Shown: positions 31,530 through 42,378 of the stretch, one piece after another
How positions within the stretch are numbered: position 1 is the first letter of the stretch
Layout: every line of letters begins with the position of its first letter
Assembly (NCBI GenBank): GCA_022457155.1
Contig: JAJGOT010000071.1
Location: forward strand, 703,501-767,500
Length of the DNA: 64,000 bases
Origin: Cladopsammia gracilis
Taxonomy: Eukaryota; Cnidaria; Anthozoa; Scleractinia; Dendrophylliidae
Reading direction: 5' to 3'
Position numbers and translations under genes: made by a program
The notes under the pieces: model-generated
Database searches by the model: none
Told to the model about the DNA's origin: nothing
The model's input: only the letters and a program-made list of their open reading frames with translations

Positions 31530-33420
31530 AGGATACCCAATCAAGTCTGTCCATGGGTGGAGTGACAGTACTGTCGCACTCCACTGGATCAAAGGGGGAG
31601 GTACTTACAAACAGTTTGTGGCCAACAGAGTCTGCAAGATCAACGACAAGGATTTCATTGAATGGAGACATGTCGACTCCAAACACAACCCAGCCGACAT
31701 AGGAAGCAGAGGCTGTAAGGCAGATCAGCTGTGCAATGTGTGGTTGCCGGGACCACAATGGTTGTCCAATCCAGAGGAGTGGCCGGGAGACATAGTGACT
31801 GAACCTAACAAAGAAACGGAAGCAGAAGCTAAGCTTACTAAGGAGGTGTTTGCAGTTGCAGTGGAGACGAGGGACGACTTAGATGAAGTGCTGGAAAGGC
31901 ATACCTTCTGGCGAACGATCAGAATCAGTGCATGGGTCATGAGATTCCTTCAGAATTGCCAGAGCAAGAAATTGAACCGAGTTAGCGGACCTTTGACAAC
32001 AGCTGAAACAGAGATACAGGTCAAGTGGTGGATAAAGCGGGAGCAGCAGAGACACAGTGTAACAGACAAATTTCCGGAAGACCAAGAAAGGCTCAACCTT
32101 CAGAAGAATGACAAAGGGATCTATGTGTGCAGAGGAAGAATTCAAGGACATTACCCGGTGTATTTGCCACCCAGAGTAGTCTTATCAGAGAAAATGGTGC
32201 AAGACGCCCACATCTTGACGCTACACGGGGGAGTCGGCCTAACGATGGCGCATGTCAGACAAAAGTATTGGATACCCCGTCTCCGGAAACTGGCGAAGAA
32301 CGTGATTAACCACTGCTATGGGTGTAAGAAGTTCCATGTGACAAAGCTCCATAATCCACCGCCTGGAAACTTACCAGTGGATCCTACAGAGGGGTCATTT
32401 CCGTTCCAAGTAGTAGGTGTGGACTACGCTGGGCCCATAACCTACAAGATTTCGAAGAAGAAAGAAGGCAAGGCATACATATTACTGTTCGCATGCAGTC
32501 TGACGAGAGCGGTCCATTTAGAGTTACTAACTGACCAGACCACTGCTCGTTTCATCAGGTGTTTGAAACGTTTCATTGCGAGACGGGGGAGGCCTATGAA
32601 GATTTACTCGGACAATGGAAGAAGTTTTGTGGCTGCATCCAAGTGGCTCAAGAGCGTTATGAGGGAGGAGAAATTGCAAGACTATCTGGCCCATCACAAC
32701 ATCCTTTGGCAGTTTAATCTCGCCAGAGCCCCATGGTGGGGCGGTCAATTCGAACGGTTGGTTGGAGTTGTGAAACAGTCATTTTACAAATCTATCGGAC
32801 GACCGTACCTGACATTCGGAGAGCTTGAAGAAGTTGTGCTTGAGGTGGAGGTGGCCGTCAATAACCGTCCATTATCCTATGTTGAAGATGATGTTGAGCT
32901 TCCGGTGCTAACACCAAACGTCATGATGCACGGGCTGCCTAACCTTCTGCTAGAGGAAGATGCAGACTCAGTGGAGGATGTGGAGCTACGTAAGAGGACA
33001 AGATACCTCTGTCGCTGCAAGGACATTCTGTGGTCAAGGTGGACTACAGAATACGTCAGATGTCTGAGGGAGAGACACAATCTCAAACACAAGATCAAGG
33101 TGCTAACACTGAAAGTTGGAGATGTGGTGCTAATTCAGAGTGAGGAGCGCAACCGTGGAAAGTGGAACATTGGAGTCGTAGTGAAACTCATCAAGGGGCG
33201 TGACGGTGTCGTCCGAGCAGCAAGGTTGAGAGCAGGGAAGTCCTATTTGGAGCGAGCAATCCAACAGCTATGTCCAATGGAGCTGTGGTGCGACGTACGA
33301 GACACACAGTTGAGAAATTCGGTGCAGCTTAATCCTCGAGCCAGAGAGTTCGCCCCTAGACGGGCTGCTGTAGCTGCGGCAAAGCGGATCAGAGAGATTG
33401 CAGAGCAAGAGAACAAGTGA
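31525..33420 (+). CDS. pol: BEL/Pao RNase H end and integrase
   Basis: The frame holds the rest of RNase H (WSDSTVALHWIKG, and HNPADIGSRG further on). It then has the integrase zinc-binding region with H and C pairs (HILTLHGGV and HCYGCKKF), and the catalytic triad: D in GVDYAGP (codon 32422), D in YSDNGR (32611) and E in WGGQFERL (32752). The D-E spacing of 47 residues is long, as usual in BEL/Pao. The C-terminal DUF5641-type domain (VLIQSEERNRGKWNIGVV) follows. The first ATG is 31618, but the coding sense begins at about 31525. All catalytic integrase residues are intact. Confidence 0.92.
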   Translation, partial: LEGYPIKSVHGWSDSTVALHWIKGGGTYKQFVANRVCKINDKDFIEWRHVDSKHNPADIGSRGCKADQLCNVWLPGPQWLSNPEEWPGDIVTEPNKETEAEAKLTKEVFAVAVETRDDLDEVLERHTFWRTIRISAWVMRFLQNCQSKKLNRVSGPLTTAETEIQVKWWIKREQQRHSVTDKFPEDQERLNLQKNDKGIYVCRGRIQGHYPVYLPPRVVLSEKMVQDAHILTLHGGVGLTMAHVRQKYWIPRLRKLAKNVINHCYGCKKFHVTKLHNPPPGNLPVDPTEGSFPFQVVGVDYAGPITYKISKKKEGKAYILLFACSLTRAVHLELLTDQTTARFIRCLKRFIARRGRPMKIYSDNGRSFVAASKWLKSVMREEKLQDYLAHHNILWQFNLARAPWWGGQFERLVGVVKQSFYKSIGRPYLTFGELEEVVLEVEVAVNNRPLSYVEDDVELPVLTPNVMMHGLPNLLLEEDADSVEDVELRKRTRYLCRCKDILWSRWTTEYVRCLRERHNLKHKIKVLTLKVGDVVLIQSEERNRGKWNIGVVVKLIKGRDGVVRAARLRAGKSYLERAIQQLCPMELWCDVRDTQLRNSVQLNPRAREFAPRRAAVAAAKRIREIAEQENK

Positions 33421-33633
33421 ACTGACCCAGTGACGAGTGGGGTCATGAACTGTTAGAACTGTTAAATCTGTTAGAACTGTTAAACCCATGGAGCTGCGTG
33501 TTCAATTTGCTCCTTTTGCGAGAACTGACTCAGTGACTTGCGGAGTCACGAACTATTAGAACCTTTAAAACTGTTACTGTTATAAAAGCATGGAGCTGTG
33601 TGATTATATTTGCTCCACTTGCGTGTATCAAAT

Positions 33634-33643
33634 AGGGGGAGAG
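33634..33643 (+). promoter_or_regulatory. Polypurine tract of BEL/Pao element
   Basis: The sequence agggggagag lies immediately before the 3' LTR, the expected place for the plus-strand DNA primer. Confidence 0.8.
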
Positions 33644-33807
33644 TGTCGGACCCGAAATGGGGTTCCTGTGGTGCATGTGTGACGTCAGCCGAACCGGTTA
33701 GGACCGGTTTCTAGACGAGAGCACGAGGAGAGAGTAAGCGAGCGATCTTGTGAGTACGAGTTTTATCAAGCGAGAAACTAATAAATTTTGTTGAAATCAT
33801 CGCAACA
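33644..33807 (+). repeat. 3' LTR of BEL/Pao element
   Basis: 164 bp, identical to the 5' LTR except t at 33712. The flank aaaggaattatag then rejoins the sequence found uninterrupted in copy B. Confidence 0.93.
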
Positions 33808-34128
33808 AAAGGAATTATAGTAAAAACAAAGATATATTAAAAAGTGGCAACACTTAAATAACAAAGACCAGTTTATTTGCATGGTCGATGGAATGATTGC
33901 TCCTTTAAAATTATTGAACAATCTAACAGTTTTTAGCCAAACATTGGTACCTGTGATGTTTTCCTTTGGGCACTTCCGCTCAAAGGGATCAATTGGCAAC
34001 CGCACGTGACACCCCCTATTGATAGGCATTGCTTATACTGATTGTAGGTCGTTTTGTATTTCAGTTTCTATTACCTTCGTAGCGGTCACATTGTTTTTCC
34101 ACCTCGTAGTTTTTCTTCTCTGTGGATT

Positions 34129-34950
34129 ATGGGAAAAACTCGTTGTTCTGGCTGGGAGCATACATTTGGAAATTCGGGAAAAAGGTGCACTGGGCCAGAA
34201 CAAAATGTTGATGTTTCTGTTGTTAACGAAGACCAAGAATTTATGGAGGCCACTCTCGCTTCTTTGCTCGGGGCAGTAAAATCGCTTACCACCGGACTAA
34301 AGGAAGTCCAGGCTGATAATCAGCAACTGCGTGCCCTACTTACTAACCAGTCGCCAATTAAAGAGGTTCCTGTTCCAACTACAAGCACTGGCAGTGCGAC
34401 GGCTTTGGGAGTTACTTTGCCGGAGTTGCACGCAATGCAAGATTTGTCACAACAAGCCGATCGACGCGTAGCTCAGCTTGGGTTGGTGGATTCCAGTGAT
34501 AGCGACTCGGACCACGACAATGTTGAGGCGCCCGCGCACATTCATGCTAAAGAAACAAGTGCGTCAAATGGTGGTGGTAAGTTTTTGAAGTCCAGGAAGG
34601 AGTCCAAAATTATGACTATCGTCTTTTATCCCCAGTTATGGCCGCATAGCTTCCTCAGTCTCACGAATGCTCGTCGTGATATCAAATATGACAAACTGAC
34701 GTTAGAGGAGTTCGTTGCAGGTTACAGACAAATACTCCAATCCCCTGACATTGAGCAGATCAAGCATTCCGCTCGGCTTAAGCATTTGGTGTCCCTCGTG
34801 TATTTTGCCCAGCAGTACGAGTGGCAAGTCATACTCAGTTTTCACGGGGCTGTTCTTCTGGAAATCGAGCGAGGCCTCCTCAAGTGGGACGATTCGTTGT
34901 TTCATTTGGAGAGCTGCACTCACTACGGGCATCCTAAGGCGCAAAAATAG
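34129..34950 (+). CDS. DIRS-type Gag-like protein, copy A (open)
   Basis: From MGKTRCSGWEHTFGNSGKRC the frame is open for 273 residues. Features in order are a short Cys-containing N-terminus, a coiled-coil-like segment (about 35-75), a Ser/Asp-rich linker (SSDSDSDHD), then a conserved block VFYPQLWPHSFLSLTNARRD, TLEEFVAGYRQIL and HGAVLLEIERGLLKWDDSLF. I know this block from Gag-like ORFs of cnidarian DIRS-type retroelements. No RT follows, so the gene is either a remnant or a captured gag. I chose ATG 34129 because the 25 upstream residues are not conserved with copy B. It ends at TAG shortly after HLESCTHYGHP. Confidence 0.6.
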   Translation: MGKTRCSGWEHTFGNSGKRCTGPEQNVDVSVVNEDQEFMEATLASLLGAVKSLTTGLKEVQADNQQLRALLTNQSPIKEVPVPTTSTGSATALGVTLPELHAMQDLSQQADRRVAQLGLVDSSDSDSDHDNVEAPAHIHAKETSASNGGGKFLKSRKESKIMTIVFYPQLWPHSFLSLTNARRDIKYDKLTLEEFVAGYRQILQSPDIEQIKHSARLKHLVSLVYFAQQYEWQVILSFHGAVLLEIERGLLKWDDSLFHLESCTHYGHPKAQK

Positions 34951-35094
34951 TCTACAAGTACAAGTGCAGGATCTTCAACGTCCTGCAATTCAGCACAGCC
35001 TAATCAAAGCTTGCGATAAAAGTTTGTATGTTTGTTTGTATCGAAAAGCTTTAAATTTAAATTTATTTACATGGTTCAATATTTTTTAAAAAAA

Positions 35095-35525
35095 CTGAAC
35101 ATAAGGATTTTTGACTAACCAAAAAAAACAGTACCGGTATGTCATTTTCATAATGTCCATTGGAAGGAAAAAAAAAAACGAAAAAAGGACTTGAGCGAGA
35201 CTCAAATTGGGCCTTCCGGGACTAAGCCATGAACATCAATCCACTTATGCTATCGAGGAACACATGCTCAAATGAGACTACACTTTATTATTTTAAGGTA
35301 GATACGCATGAAAACGCGTGTTTCGGTGGCAAAATCCTTTTAGATCAATTTTAATGTTCCACTAAAAACTCCAAATGCGTAACATCTGTAAGCTTATTGT
35401 TGTCTATATTCGTTTACATCAAATTAATTATTGTTATCGCTGGATTCACGTTGTTGTTAAAAAACGTATTCGTAACAAAGCATTTACTCACTATGTTTAC
35501 AGCTGATGGAAGGAGTGAGCAAGTG
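35095..35525 (-). repeat. Composite repeat with tRNA-like block, copy 3
   Basis: On the minus strand it begins with cactcctccatcagctg-like sequence, includes gcatttggagtttttagtgg and cgcgttttcatgcgtatcta. It then has a degenerate tRNA-like block (ggcttagtcccggaaggccc) and the T-rich end. It lies in copy A of the segmental duplication. Confidence 0.75.
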
Positions 35526-35887
35526 AGTTTTATTTAGCTACCATTACCGATAACTCGTTCATCACGCTTTCACGTATACACGGGTTTAAAAGTAAGACTA
35601 CACTACATTCAGTAGCTGACACTTAAGCTTGATCGCTAAGCAAATAGCAAGTTATATAAAACACAAAACTTACCAGAGCAAAAATCCCACAGGAATAGGC
35701 GGCAAACACAATATCAAAAGATCCTATCCATCCATGAACGCCTTGCATTGTCTAGAAAACGTGCAATTGTACGCTAAGTTCTTTATTTGGATTCTCAAGT
35801 CAACACACGGAGAGATTCTGCAGTATGTATTTCATGGTTGAAAGCCAAATAGTCGTCGACATAAACTTAAATATGCGTGTGATCTTA

Positions 35888-36491
35888 ACAATACTTTAAT
35901 AATACTTTATTCAAATACAGAAAACGTATTTAAAAAGGAGGGCCGCGAGGTTACCCCTATTTTAGGTCCCCTAACTAACTAACTAAATTAATAAACTACA
36001 AAAATTTATAATACAGATGGTTAATAATACTTGTAGAAAATATAAAATATAAAATTTTGAATACAAACATCAGGCACTGAAGCAGCAGAAAAATATGATG
36101 TATAAATATGTAATCAGTTGATGTTCATCCACTTTTTTAAACTCATTTTAAATCTATTGATGTCGATATCATTTCCAAATAGATGGTTTGGTAAATTGTT
36201 CCAGTGTTTGATAATTCTTACAAAGAAGGAGTACTTCAAGGAATTAACTCTTGCTGACTTCGTTTGGATCTTATACGGATGCTTAGCTCCAGTGTTTTTA
36301 CTTTTACAACACTCTAAATATCATTAACGTCTAGGCCATTCAATCCGAACACTGTTTTATAACATTCTACTAGGGACAGATATTCTCTTCGATGTTGAAG
36401 TGTGTTCCAGTTTAGCAATTTGCATTGTTCTTCGTATGACATCTCATGGGGTTTTTGACCAAGAGCAATTCTTCATGCTCTTCGTTGTACT
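35888..36491 (-). mobile_element. LINE 3' fragment (CR1/L2/Jockey-type), copy A
   Basis: On the minus strand the 3' end of an RT ORF ends in FGNDIDINRFKMSLKKW, followed by a 3' UTR that terminates in aataaagtattattaaagta-type short repeats, as in CR1/L2-like elements. The upstream RT part present in copy B is missing here because of a deletion at 36491. Confidence 0.65.
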
Positions 36492-37090
36492 TTTTCCTTC
36501 ATAATTTAACCACAACCGCTTCACAGGGAGAAATAAATCGCTGAAAATCCAATGAAGAAGAACTCGGCAATAACACAAGCATGCAATATAATTAACACCC
36601 CGAAAAACTGATCACTCTGCTATCACTTTGCAACTAAAAGGCCCTGACTTTTGGAAATTTCATAATTCTCTGTTAGATGACAACAACTACACTTCCATAA
36701 TTTGTGAAAGCCTACTAGTTTTGACCTGGACAACCTTGGTCTAAGATGGCACCTAATTAAAATGGAAATCCGCAGGTTCACAATCAAGTATTCAAAAATC
36801 AAAGCTAAAAACAGGAAGAATGAAGTTGCTCTTCAAAACAAAGTTAATCAACTGGTGCAATAATTTCAACAACCGTAGCGACAAGCTTTACATGACAAAA
36901 TTGCACCTACAAACAATCATGCAATAAAAAACAAAAGGCACTATCCTTAGGAGCAAAGCTCGGTGGCACAAGTTTGGTGAGCGAAACTCTAAATATTTCT
37001 TCAATCTGGAGAAACGAAATTATTCCAAAACAACTGTAACAAAACTCTAACTTCGTAACAATAAGCTGACACGCGATCAGTCTGAGATAC
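36492..37090 (+). mobile_element. L1/Tx1-like LINE fragment, copy A (internally deleted)
   Basis: Decayed plus-strand sequence corresponding to 47888-48520 in copy B. A reading such as GETKLFQNNCNKTQ-type residues at about 37000-37060 follows the region between the endonuclease and RT of L1/Tx1-type elements. Many stops are present. Confidence 0.5.
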
Positions 37091-37496
37091 TACAAGAACA
37101 AAAAACATTAAAGGTGCAATTGTATTTAAATATGTTGCTTTTGCTTTTGCTTATTTAAGATATGATTCTATTCTTTGTACCATCATTATAATTGCCAATT
37201 AATTAATTTAATTTACAAAACGAGATACATGTATATATTGAGTACACAAGTTTCCCTTTCATTATCAATCACTTTATTCTCCATTCACTGGCAATTTTTC
37301 CACTTGATTTTGAAGTGGTGGTGATGTTGTCTCCCATGTTCTCTTGATTTCAAAGGTCAAAGCTGCAATTACCAATATTGGAGTACGATTTTGTTGCAGC
37401 CTGTGAAGTAATAAGTTACTTTGAAAATTCACTTACCTTTGTGGTATACATATTGAATCATATTGTGAGTACTATTCATTATTGTTATTGTTTTAG

Positions 37497-39790
37497 CACA
37501 CTCACCAGAAGAGCCTGATGGACAGTGTTGTACCTGCTATTCCTGCATTTCATTGCTATGGTCACAAGGTTTCATGTCGGGTACAGTTGTACACAGAAAG
37601 CTTTAAGATATATTGTAGCATTTATGTTTTGATTTGAATGTTTGTGGAGTTTAAGGTAATCAATTTTGTCCTTTTGAACATTATGGCATTGCCGGGGTTG
37701 GTATTGGGACTTAATCGTTTAAATGAGGAACTAAATTGTTCCCACACAATGAGGGCTCTCAAAAACAAGGAAACCCAATTTTGCAAAATCTGAGAAAATC
37801 TCAACTTGCTGTAAATTGCAAATAGTTAGATCAGACAAGATAACTGTTTTTTATAACAGGTCAACTATAGTGGGAAAGGACTGGAGGGCTTTGGTCTGAG
37901 TGATGGTGAGGTCATGGAAAGGTTATGGTCTTACCTAAGGCCATCACCAAAGATTACCAAAGAGATGACTCCAGCTCACAGAGTGGATACTCTTACTGGC
38001 TTGTTAGTTCATTATGCAAAGAAGTCTATTTCAAATGTTGGTACAGTGTTTGTCTTGCATTTTACAATGTTTTACTTGGCCCCTGTAACATTGAATTGCT
38101 TTTTGCGAGGCTCATTATTTTGTTAGAGATTACAATCCCACATTGCAGTCATTCTCTACTTTTTATCTAATTGTAACCATATCATGTCATTGTCAGTTTC
38201 TTTTTTATTTTGAATACAATTGAATTGCTTGTTCAAGAGCACCCTCTTGCTTAGTAGAGATCACCACTTATGAGAGATTCTTGATAAAGTGTTTTAATCA
38301 GGACTGATGTAAACAGGTTTTTGTAGAACTGTCGTAGGTTTCAGGTCTTCTCTTATTAGGGTGTTTACTCAGAGAGATTCAGCTTCAAGATTAAATAGAT
38401 GATTTCCCTTTTTGTAGGGGAACACTTTTGTGACCACTTAAAGAAAGCCATGGAAACCAAAAAAGAAACTGAAGATCAACTGGTTTTGCTTACAAGTAAG
38501 CTTGCTTAAACAGGTATGGTTAAAGTGTAATAAATGTGGTAATTCTACTTTTGTTTCACATGCACAATATCCCGTCTAGGAAGAGCCAACTGCTTTAGGT
38601 GCCGATTACCTGAACAAATTTACGTTACAATGCCCCATTTTAAATTGTAAGGTAAAAAGGTGGATGGACATTTCAAATGAGTGGAGTGAAGCAGAAAAAT
38701 TGTCCATCACAAATCCATGCAATACAGGTAAACTGGTCTTTTGAGGGCAAGTTTTTTTACACCCACTTACTCACTGTCGACTGGTAACTAGTATCAAAGC
38801 ACGATTTAGTACTGGGATCTACTAGAAGGCTTTGCTTTTGCTTCCGGTGAAAATGTCTCACTAGTATGGAAACGGTAGGCTAAAACTCGTTCAAACTGGC
38901 CTCTTATTGCCCCAGTTTAGACTCTGAGATTTGAGATAGTGTCGAGATTTTAAGCTTTGATATTAAAAGTCTAAATTTTATGGATGGCAATGTGAAGGAG
39001 TCATGCCATTTTTCTTATAATAACGGGAAATGTAATTGTATCTATACATTGTCTATATTCTGAGTTGACGACATATTTGTCACGCCATTTCTCGTGTGGT
39101 TCTATTGAAGTCCAATTGTTGTTGTTTTATTGGACGTCCTGTTACATTTCCTATTATGGTTTTGTACCTCACTTATATTTGGTATGTTGCATGGCCCTGT
39201 TGGAGCTCACAAGTTTTGAAATCTCATGGTACTCTGTAGTGACATAAGATTGATGACACAGAATTTTACAATTAAACGAGATTTACCTGTAAGTTGACGT
39301 TTGATTGACGAAGATTGACGAAGGAGTAACATGCCCTCCCTATTGCCATTTACCCATCATTCTCCTTCGTTCCTGACCTCCAACCGGCCTTTTCTTTAAA
39401 TAATGGCTCAATAAGCTAGTGCGCATGCTTCTCATGACAAGGCTGTTAGTGGTTGACCATCCATCCTAAAAACAAGTGTACTAAAAACGTTTTCACAAGT
39501 CAGTAAAACAACGTATATCAATTCCTCATGTGGCAAATGTTTCTCTTGCAGTAACTTTTATATAGCGTTAAAGGTTTTTCCTCTTAAGTAGGGACAAGAA
39601 ATTTTGAGGCAGCATTTATTTACTCCTTTGTTGGTTATAATTTCCTTTGCTTCCAGGGCTGAAAGAAGAGCTTATTATGAAAAGTGCCTCAAGGCTGAGG
39701 TGATTGACTCCCAAGCAGTATCTTTCACTGATAATAGAAGGGATGGATCAATCCAAGACCAACCTTCCACATGCAAATTGCCTCTCAAAA
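37497..39790 (+). CDS. KDZ-like transposase gene, exons in copy A (partial)
   Basis: Five exon-like blocks with good splice signals: 37497-about 37600 (IPAFHCYGHKVSCRVQ), 37860-38040 (GFGLSDGEVMERLWSYLRPS, then KITKEMTPAHRVDTLT), 38418-38495 (GEHFCDHLKKAMETKKETED), 38580-38727 (TALGADYLNKFTLQC) and 39657-39790 (AERRAYYEKCLKAEVIDSQA). Acceptors such as ttttttataacag and donors such as gtaagc and gtaaac are conserved in copy B. The GE-ERLWSYLR-ITKEM block is the signature of Kyakuja-Dileera-Zisupton transposases. The N-terminal exons (zinc-binding CxC region) are not visible, so the gene is partial. Confidence 0.7.
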
Positions 39791-40881
39791 GTAAGTTGAA
39801 TGCATTGAAAATAAAAAATAAACTTAACTCTGAATTTAGAAGGTTCACAAATAATTCTGGTTTACAAAAACAATGCAAGCACAAACACAAGCGCAAGACA
39901 CTAAGTGTAAACTAGTGGGGTGCAAGCATTAAAATGAATGTGTAAACTGTGATCTCCTGGATTTTCAACTGATACTATTTCATTGTCTATTCAGTAACTG
40001 AATATTCTTAAAGAAGGCGCCCTTTTATACACCCCAGCTTTTAAACTTGAGAAACTGTTAGTTTTTAAATGTCATTGCTCTTATTCATTTTTTCTGAGAT
40101 TAAACACCATTTTTTAAGAACTCACGAAGATGGACGGATATTTTCGTTTATCAATCTCAGTGCTCTTTTTTTATTACAATTTGATGGCAAATTATATTAA
40201 TATACAACAATAATAATAATAACAACTGCCATAAGGATAACTTGTAAAGGAGTCTGAACCCCATCTAAAAACAAGTCACCTCCTGTATACAAATTATGCA
40301 TTTCTAGGATGAAACATACCATTTTCTAAAAACTCACATAACTGGAGCAATTTCCCATGGAGATGGGTGGATATTTTTATTTATCGATCTCATGAGGTGG
40401 CCACATGATTCTAATTTGACATTAAACGTTCTCAAGATCTTTATGGAACCGGCTGAGGTATTCCATAGTTTATATAATTAAAATGTATGTACAACAAATG
40501 CACCTTCCGTTTGCTTAACAAAGATTTTGAAGGGCAAGACAATTTCTTGAAGTTTGGAGTTTTATTTTATCCAAGCATCATTTTCTAAATTGAAAATACC
40601 ATGTTCATAATTAATTATCCATAAGAACAACATAGACAAATATGGCTTAACAGCATTAAAATTATTGTTTCATTTGCAGTGGCGGGGGGGAGTTAATTTG
40701 AAAGGGGAAAGACTAGGACTGGGAGAGCCCTACAGATGTACGAGGCTAATGTACATTATTTAAAGCTTCACCTCTAATGAGTATCCACACATTTCGTTAT
40801 TCACCCCACCTTCCACTAAATTTAAGAGAAAACAGCGATTGTTTTGCGGTATACATAAATCACAATTTAATCTCATCACAG

Positions 40882-40932
40882 GTTCAGCTGTCATTCCTCA
40901 TGGTAGGCCATACACATGAAGATATCGATCAA
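40882..40932 (+). CDS. DUF7869-like exon, copy A
   Basis: This 51-nt exon lies between cacag and gtaagg and encodes QLSFLMVGHTHEDIDQ in phase 0. The VGHTHEDIDQ motif is the hallmark of DUF7869 proteins, a family of transposon-derived RNase H-like proteins common in aquatic invertebrates. The next exon of this gene exists only beyond copy B, so the copy A gene is cut off by the duplication edge at 41350. Confidence 0.7.
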
Positions 40933-41350
40933 GTAAGGTTAATAATTAACTGGACATCACCATGGCAGCCCACTAGTTCATAAAATGCCAACCTTTTGAT
41001 AGGGCACAAACAATTTCGGAGTTCACTTGGCCAGTAATCTGACATGAAACAGAAACAAAGCAAAGTAACTTTTTTGCCCAAAACTTCACCTTGAATGTCA
41101 CGAAATATTTACTGATTTGTTTGAGGTGGCTTTTTTTCTCAGTTCACATCATGACTAAAGTTTCTCTGGAAGTTTGGACTTTAAGATATCATGGTTTACT
41201 ACGGATATCAATGCTACGCGACTTTTAAAATAAAAAATCCTTGAGCGGTTGGAAAAACATCTTCATCAATCGTACATGCCATACCATATATGCAAGCATT
41301 TTATTTTACCAAAAAGCCATCCCCTTCATTTTGCGCCATCTTGCTTTGAC

Positions 41351-41840
41351 ACGCGAGAAAATTGAGGACATTGTTAGTTGGGTAGAGGCATTCTCTATCT
41401 TTTCTATGATAGTCACAGATTACTTTCCCTGTGGTGGGAAGGATCTTCCCCAGTACAAGCTTCTGATCTTGCGTATATATCGGCGGTTCAGTGGTCGTGC
41501 GTGGCTCTCATACGACCAGGCATTTAGAGAACATGCAACCGCCATCAGACTCACAGATTGGTCATCCATGGATATTCAGTTGTACAATTTCCACGTTGCC
41601 GGGGCCGCTACTCGGAGTCGTCCCACAGATTTTACAGGCTAGTTGGAACCTAATGGTGATGTTTCAGCAGCCATTAAGTGCAAATCCTGGAATTGAGTTC
41701 GGTGCATTTCTCAGTTCGGATTTTGTCAGTTTGCCCATAAATGTCCCCATTGCTCAGGTGATCACAGAGCCAACGCATGCCCAGGCTACACCGAGGCTTG
41801 TCCCAGCAGGGATACCAAACAGCGGTCAACATCTCTAGGG
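41351..41840 (+). pseudogene. DIRS-type gag, middle and C-terminal part
   Basis: The frame from 41351 reads EKIEDIVSWVEAFSIFSMIV, then LLILRIYRRFSGRAWLSYDQ and LTDWSSMDIQLYNFHVAGAA, and stops at 41642. In another frame, sequence resumes with the same Cys/His knuckle seen at 25010, up to about 41840. The DIVSWVEAF and LYNFH segments are, to my knowledge, typical of a cnidarian DIRS-like Gag family. This family is distinct from the Gag at 34129. The N-terminal part is missing. Confidence 0.6.
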
Positions 41841-42378
41841 GCGGAAGGGCATTCTCGTAGTAAACAAACTTTAATTTCTTGAAATTCACAAATTATGCAC
41901 TATAAACATCTTGTTCTTTCTTTGCTTATTTCTTTGCTGGGAGCTTCCGATCTTTTCCAGTTATTCAGCAAAGTTTTCGGTTGCATCAAGCTTTCAAGTA
42001 ATAGGGTGCGATTGTAACCTTATTTTAAAGTTCTTGCAACAGCTGAGGCCAATATGCAAGCATGACATTTGGAAGCTTAAATTCAGCATTCAACTGAGCA
42101 GTAATTTCTGTCCAGCGGATTTCGTGGAAAATTGCTCACAGTAGAGCTTGAAGTCTTGGAACTTATTGAGTTTTATGAAAATATTCACGTTTTCTTAAAA
42201 AACAGGGTTTTCTACAAACGCTTGTAACTTTTAATTGCTTATCTTATATGCACTTAAATTTAATGTCCTGTATAATTTGAAGACTCTTTTATCGCCCTAC
42301 CAAAACTTACAAAAATCAGTTAACGCTTACATGCCAAAAATTCGATTTATAAAAGGGAGCCTCTGGCCTATTACATAG

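Larger units (their letters stand above)
27854..33807 (+). mobile_element. BEL/Pao LTR retrotransposon, young but with broken ORFs
   Basis: This 5.95-kb element has 164-bp LTRs (TGT...ACA) differing at one position, a primer binding site, a polypurine tract and gag-pol in the order Gag (DUF1759-type), zinc knuckles, aspartic protease-like, RT, RNase H, integrase and DUF5641-type tail. This order with this integrase is diagnostic of BEL/Pao. Copy B of the duplication keeps the empty site (about 44555, gtaaagaggaattatag). The flanks agagg and aaagg fit a 5-bp target duplication with one change. Three lesions break the polyprotein: a frameshift near 28810-28822, TGA at 31035-31037 and a frameshift near 31521-31527. 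Confidence 0.95.
24998..41350 (+). repeat. Tandem segmental duplication, copy A
   Basis: From gtgcatttctc at 24998 to cttgctttgac at 41350, this segment matches copy B (41702-52803) in the same order and orientation. By eye, divergence is a few percent plus many indels. Three large differences are a 5.95-kb BEL/Pao element only in A, about 778 bp missing from A at 36491 (present as 47110-47887 in B), and about 124 bp present in A at 34821-34944 but missing in B. The right edge falls inside an intron of a DUF7869-like gene. Confidence 0.93.
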
